A stretch of 18,818 bases of DNA from JADKHR01 sp041917295 (GTDB lineage Bacteria > Elusimicrobiota > Elusimicrobia > FEN-1173), in assembly GCA_041917295.1 (NCBI GenBank), contig JAYRXX010000036.1:1-18818 (forward strand), written 5' to 3'. Under the pieces are notes generated by a model, which saw only the letters and a program-made list of their open reading frames with translations, did no database searches and was not told where the DNA came from. Below are positions 15,415 through 18,818 of this stretch, piece by piece (the first letter of the stretch is position 1; every line of letters begins with the position of its first letter). Made by a program: the position numbers and the translations under genes.

Positions 15415-15911
15415 TACGCGGACAACGAATCGATAAGGAACAGCTCTTGTCCGGCGGAAACAGGTTTCCCGTTTTCCGCCAGGATTTTGTGAATCACCCC
15501 GGGGCGGTCGGAACGAATCTCGTTCATGACTTTCATGGCCTCGACGATGCACAACACATCTCCGAACGCCACTTTGTCGCCTTCCTTAACGAACGTGGGC
15601 GAGTTGGGCCCCGGCGAGCGATAAAACATCCCCGCCAACGGAGAGGTGACCGGATGGTGGAGGCTTTTCGCGACCGGTGCCGCGGCTGGTGCGGCCGTGC
15701 CGGTCGAAACCGGCGCGGCCGCGGCCACCGCCGCGACGGGGGCGGCAACCATCGTAACCGTTGGGGTGGCCCGAGACAACTTAATGTATCGGTCACCCTC
15801 TTTAATTTCTAATTCCGTGAGGTCGTGGGAACGCATGATGTCGTAATAGCGCTCCAACTCTCCCTCCGATTCAATCGATTCGTTCGTTTCGATGGGTTCT
15901 TTCTCGCTCAT
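15414..15911 (-). CDS. accB: Biotin carboxyl carrier protein of acetyl-CoA carboxylase
   Basis: AccB carries biotin between the biotin carboxylase and carboxyltransferase of acetyl-CoA carboxylase, the first step of fatty-acid synthesis. The 165-residue protein has an acidic N-terminal helical part, an Ala/Pro/Val-rich flexible linker at about residues 55-85, and a biotinyl domain with the acceptor Lys K127 in EAMKVMNEI. The segment PLAGMFYRSPGPNSPTFVKEGD is typical of AccB. The ATG at 15911 (MSEKEPIE) is preferred to a TTG four codons upstream because a G-rich ribosome site lies five bases before it. accC, its usual neighbour, is not adjacent; pnp lies 20 nt upstream instead. Confidence 0.94.
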   Translation of the reverse strand: MSEKEPIETNESIESEGELERYYDIMRSHDLTELEIKEGDRYIKLSRATPTVTMVAAPVAAVAAAAPVSTGTAAPAAAPVAKSLHHPVTSPLAGMFYRSPGPNSPTFVKEGDKVAFGDVLCIVEAMKVMNEIRSDRPGVIHKILAENGKPVSAGQELFLIDSLSA

Positions 15912-15931
15912 ACCTACCCCCAAATGAGTTT

Positions 15932-18175
15932 TTACATGTAACCCCGACCCGGTTTCGCGTCAGGCCCGCGGCGTTCCCCACCGCCGTGGAACTCGCGCCG
16001 AGGAGGACGGCCATCGCGACCGCCCCGTCGATCGTCCGGCCCACGCCCGCTTCCCCGCTGGGACGGCAGGGGGCTTTCCAGTTCCGAGCCCGGCTTCAAC
16101 ACGGCCTTGCGCGACAGATTCACGCGGCCCTGACTGTCGACCTCGATGACTTTCACATCGATTTCGTCGCCCACTTTCACGGCGTCTTCCACCCGTTCCA
16201 CGCGATTGACGTCCAGTTGAGAAATATGAACCAGCCCATCCTTGCCCGGCATCACTTCCACGAACGCGCCCAACTTGGGCATGATGCGAACCACGGTGCC
16301 CTTGTAAATCTTGCCCACCTCCACCTCGGCCGAATAGGATTCCACCTGATGTTTGGCGGTTTCTAATGACGACAAGTCCGAGGCCGTAATATACACCTTG
16401 CCGTCGTCTTCCACGTCGACCTGGGCGCCCGATTCTTCGATGATGCGGCGAATATTTTTTCCGCCGGGCCCGATCAGCGCGCCGATTTTGGCCACGGGAA
16501 TCTGAACCACTTCCATCCGCGGCGCCCGGGGGGACAAGTCCGGTCGGGGCGCGGCCAACGATTCGGCCATTTTCCCCAACACGAACAGCCGAGCCCGCTT
16601 GGCCTGCTCGAGGGCGCGTTTCATGATTTCAATGGAAATGCCTTCGATTTTAATGTCCATTTGAAGGGCGGTCACACCCTCGGTGGTCCCCGCCACTTTG
16701 AAATCCATATCGCCCAGGTGATCTTCCATGCCCATGATGTCGGTCAACACCACCCACCGGTCGCCCTCTTTCACGAGACCCATGGCCATGCCGGCGCAGG
16801 GTTTTTTCATGGGAACGCCCGCGTCGAACAACGACAACGACCCGCCGCAAATGCTGGCCATGGACGAAGACCCGTTGGACTCTAAAATGTCCGACACAAC
16901 CCGAATCGTATAGGGAAACACCTCCGGGTCCGGCAACAAAGGCAACAAGGCCCGACGCGCCAGGGCGCCGTGGCCCACTTCCCGTCGGCCAGGACCTCGT
17001 TCGGGTTTGGGTTCGCCGGTCGAAAAACCGGGGAAATTGTAATGGAGCATAAAGCGTTCTTTGTATTCCCCTTCCAACACGTCCATGACTTGCTGGTCCG
17101 CCGGCGATCCCAGCGTGGCCACAGCCAACGATTGGGTTTGACCCCGGGTGAACAGAGCCGACCCATGGGTGCGCGGCAACACGCCCGTGCGAATCGTGAT
17201 GGGCCGAACATCTTCAAACCCGCGGCCGTCGGTGCGGCGGCTCTCGTCCAAAATCAAGCGACGCGCTTCTTCGTATTCAATCGTATCCAACAACCCGCCC
17301 ACGCAGGCGTCGTTGTCGGGAAATTCCGCCGACGCTTTTTCTTTGACGTCTTTATGAATCGCGGCGACGAGAGTTTCGCGGGCCCCCTTTTCGGCGGTTC
17401 GCACGGCTTCTTTGAACCGGCCCCGGGCCCATTCGTTGACCTTCGCCGAAACATCGGCGGGAATCGCCGAGACCGGCGCTTCCATTTTGGGTTTTCCAAC
17501 CCGTTTGATCAAATCAATTTGCAGGTCGCACAAACGGTCTATCTCCGTTTGAGCGATGGTCAAGGCTTCCACCAGCATTTCTTCCGACAGCTCGTAGGCG
17601 CCGGATTCCACCATCAGGATGGATCCTTTCTTTCCCGCGACCACCAAATCCAAAGTGCTGCGTTCCTGCTCGTCCAGGTTGGGATTCAAGATGAATCGCT
17701 CGTCCACCCGTCCGATCCGAATCGCGCCAATGGGACCGTTCCACGGTAACGCCGACAACCCCAACGACACGGAGGCGCCCAACACCGAAATGATGTCCAG
17801 GTCGTGCAACCCGTCGTGGGACATGGCAATGGCGCTCACTTGAACTTCCAACCTCAAGCTCTCAGGGAACAGCGGACGAACGGACCGATCGATGATCCGG
17901 CTGGTCAATACTTCGTTGTCCCGGGCTTTGCCTTCCCGTTTAAAGAAACCGCCGGGGATACGCCCCGCCGAGTAAGTCCGCTCCCGGTAATCCACGGTGA
18001 GCGGGAAAAAGTCCCGATCTTCCCGGGGTTTCGTGCCATGGGCCGCGGCCACCAACACCACCGACTCCCCCATTTGAACAAAAGCCGACCCCGCCGCCTG
18101 GCGGGCCACTTCCCCCACCTCGATCGAAATCTTCTTATCACCAATTTGAATTTCCAACTTTTCTGCGTTTGACAT
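15932..18175 (-). CDS. pnp: Polyribonucleotide nucleotidyltransferase (PNPase)
   Basis: PNPase degrades RNA 3' to 5' by phosphorolysis and can add tails in reverse. The 747-residue product has two RNase PH domains. The second carries the catalytic motif EDHLGDMDFK with D485, D491 and K493, matching D486, D492 and K494 of the E. coli enzyme. A KH domain follows (KIGALIGPGGKNIRRI), then an S1 domain (GKIYKGTVVRIMPKLGAFVEV). The C-terminal tail of about 45 residues is rich in Arg and Gly (RGSGRGPDDRRGGRDG and similar), likely disordered and RNA-binding. The ATG has GAGGAG eight bases upstream. The 183-nt leader after rpsO is strongly structured, suggesting post-transcriptional control as in E. 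coli. Confidence 0.98.
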   Translation of the reverse strand: MSNAEKLEIQIGDKKISIEVGEVARQAAGSAFVQMGESVVLVAAAHGTKPREDRDFFPLTVDYRERTYSAGRIPGGFFKREGKARDNEVLTSRIIDRSVRPLFPESLRLEVQVSAIAMSHDGLHDLDIISVLGASVSLGLSALPWNGPIGAIRIGRVDERFILNPNLDEQERSTLDLVVAGKKGSILMVESGAYELSEEMLVEALTIAQTEIDRLCDLQIDLIKRVGKPKMEAPVSAIPADVSAKVNEWARGRFKEAVRTAEKGARETLVAAIHKDVKEKASAEFPDNDACVGGLLDTIEYEEARRLILDESRRTDGRGFEDVRPITIRTGVLPRTHGSALFTRGQTQSLAVATLGSPADQQVMDVLEGEYKERFMLHYNFPGFSTGEPKPERGPGRREVGHGALARRALLPLLPDPEVFPYTIRVVSDILESNGSSSMASICGGSLSLFDAGVPMKKPCAGMAMGLVKEGDRWVVLTDIMGMEDHLGDMDFKVAGTTEGVTALQMDIKIEGISIEIMKRALEQAKRARLFVLGKMAESLAAPRPDLSPRAPRMEVVQIPVAKIGALIGPGGKNIRRIIEESGAQVDVEDDGKVYITASDLSSLETAKHQVESYSAEVEVGKIYKGTVVRIMPKLGAFVEVMPGKDGLVHISQLDVNRVERVEDAVKVGDEIDVKVIEVDSQGRVNLSRKAVLKPGSELESPLPSQRGSGRGPDDRRGGRDGRPPRREFHGGGERRGPDAKPGRGYM

Positions 18176-18358
18176 CGTATTTTCTCCTCTAAAATAGAAA
18201 AAACGCGCCGAGCCGGGAGGACGTTGAGATTTGCGAGGAAGGGATTTAACAACAGGGCCCTGTCAGACAAGGGGGCCATCCCCCCCATCGACCGATGACC
18301 GGGTTGTTACATCCCTGCTCGTGCATGAACCTCAAGCGGGTCCTCCAGGGACGCCGCG
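18176..18358 (-). promoter_or_regulatory. Structured leader of pnp mRNA, candidate autoregulatory element
   Basis: This is the longest gap inside the operon. Segments 18303-18316 and 18240-18253 form a 14-bp stem with one mismatch, closing around smaller hairpins such as catcg-ac-cgatg and a G5/C5 stem. The first arm can instead pair with 18346-18352 (cagggac against atccctg, seven pairs including one G-U), so two exclusive folds are possible. A T6 run at the pnp-proximal end follows GC-rich sequence but lacks a convincing terminator stem. E. coli pnp is autoregulated through a leader hairpin; similarity of mechanism here is inference. Confidence 0.5.
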
Positions 18359-18625
18359 TTATTTTCTGAGTTTCAATTCCTTCAGGATATCCACGTACCG
18401 TTTGGGCTCACTCGCGCGCAAATGCGCCAGCAGACGCCGCCGCTGGCCCACCATGAGCAAAAGACCCCGCCGGGATCCGTGATCCTTGGGGGCCTTTTGA
18501 AAATGATCCGACAAGCTGTTGATGCGCTCGGTGAGGAGCGCAATTTGAACAGCCGTGTCCCCGGTGTCCCGGGGGGTCGCGCCAAACTTCCCAACAATAT
18601 CGTGTTTACGTTCTTTGGTTAACAT
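18359..18625 (-). CDS. rpsO: 30S ribosomal protein S15
   Basis: S15 binds 16S rRNA early in assembly of the small-subunit platform. The 88-residue product has the normal length and begins MLTKERKHDIVGKFG, with GDTAVQIALLTERINSLSDHF, then DHGSRRGLLLMVGQRRRLLAHL and the C-terminal KRYVDILKELKLRK, all characteristic of S15. The open frame extends nine codons further upstream, but the family start is this ATG. No Shine-Dalgarno sequence precedes it, and a -10 box lies seven bases upstream, suggesting a leaderless message. It is the first gene of the long minus-strand operon, followed by pnp as in many bacteria. Confidence 0.97.
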   Translation of the reverse strand: MLTKERKHDIVGKFGATPRDTGDTAVQIALLTERINSLSDHFQKAPKDHGSRRGLLLMVGQRRRLLAHLRASEPKRYVDILKELKLRK

Positions 18626-18632
18626 GGGCGAG

Positions 18633-18661
18633 ATGATACAAAAGCCGTCCATAAAAGTAAA
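18633..18661 (-). promoter_or_regulatory. Probable rpsO promoter
   Basis: On the minus strand TTTACT (4/6 match to -35) is followed by 17 nt and TATCAT (5/6 match to -10). Only seven bases separate TATCAT from the rpsO ATG, so the transcript would start at or within one base of the start codon. This promoter could serve the whole downstream block. Confidence 0.5.
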
Positions 18662-18690
18662 GAAAAATTTCCTGGATTTTGGGCGCGTCC

Positions 18691-18717
18691 GGGTACATGG
18701 TACCCCCCTGGTGGGGA
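18691..18717. repeat. Perfect dyad and adjacent hairpin upstream of the rpsO promoter
   Basis: The arms gggtac (18691-18696) and gtaccc (18700-18705) are exact inverted repeats with a three-base spacer. Directly beside them a C-rich and a G-rich run (cccc, then gggg at 18714-18717) can form a second stem. There is no T run, so this is not a standard terminator. It could be an operator or the end of an upstream transcript. The rest of the right edge, to 18818, shows nothing else I can support. Confidence 0.35.
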
Positions 18718-18818
18718 AGGTGATTGTATCAGGTGACGGATCTTTCGGCTAACCAAATCATCAAGGTCCAGGACCGGTAGAGTGACCACGGCCTCCGCGG
18801 CTTTCGGCGCCGCTTCCC

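Noticed and set aside
16970..17749. 259-codon plus-strand open frame opposite pnp
   Set aside because: Antisense to conserved PNPase sequence, with odd composition and no motif. High GC produces such frames throughout the window.
18185..18225. Possible intrinsic terminator before pnp (GC-rich stretch then T6)
   Set aside because: The preceding bases form only a 3-bp stem, too weak for a normal terminator, and pnp follows directly in the operon.
18619..18818. Minus-strand open frame entering from the right edge and stopping over the rpsO start
   Set aside because: About 65 codons are open and the first 20 look protein-like (Ala- and Leu-rich), but the rest looks non-coding and covers the rpsO promoter. 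It could be the end of an upstream gene, but nothing identifies it.
18782..18818. Plus-strand GTG-initiated frame running off the right edge
   Set aside because: Only 12 codons are visible, with no ribosome site and no recognisable product.
1..18818. CRISPR arrays, tRNA or rRNA genes, transposases, phage or toxin-antitoxin modules
   Set aside because: None was seen: no regularly spaced repeats, no cloverleaf or rRNA sequence, and every substantial coding frame matches a core family.

Overview
The window is a gene-dense, GC-rich stretch of a bacterial chromosome made almost entirely of housekeeping genes. Eighteen protein genes are supported; all but one lie on the minus strand, many joined by 1-14 nt overlaps. 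A LolA homologue with a signal peptide, a membrane-anchored RodZ and a periplasmic-type lytic transglycosylase point to a diderm (two-membrane) bacterium. The gene set and the small winged-helix protein would fit an uncultivated lineage such as Elusimicrobiota, but this is inference and no marker here proves it.

Reading from the right edge in the direction of transcription: rpsO and pnp are followed by accB, a small winged-helix gene, uppP, ftsK, lolA, rodZ, rimO, pgsA and pgpA. This tightly packed block combines RNA decay, fatty-acid and envelope precursor supply, division and chromosome segregation, lipoprotein transport, cell shape and phosphatidylglycerol synthesis. Next come recA (with its own likely promoter and a dyad operator), a Xer recombinase gene and a 52-residue zinc-ribbon protein gene. 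The order ftsK - rodZ - (rimO) - pgsA - recA, downstream of rpsO-pnp, recalls the arrangement in Firmicutes, but cinA is absent and pgpA takes its place.

A lone thiolase gene on the plus strand (4755-6104) breaks this pattern. It converges on and overlaps the zinc-ribbon gene, and it diverges from a second minus-strand operon, miaB - lytic transglycosylase - mutS. Beyond mutS, the left edge holds a small, highly palindromic non-coding element.

I see no phage, transposase, CRISPR, toxin-antitoxin or defence genes, no rRNA or tRNA, and no convincing novel multi-gene system. The points worth a second look are mostly regulatory: a dyad over the recA -10 region, a structured pnp leader with mutually exclusive stems, two probable leaderless promoters (miaB, rpsO), a xer gene whose homologous N-terminus lies upstream of any ATG/GTG/TTG, a 41-bp tract shared by miaB and rimO with a single mismatch, and the palindromic element beyond mutS.
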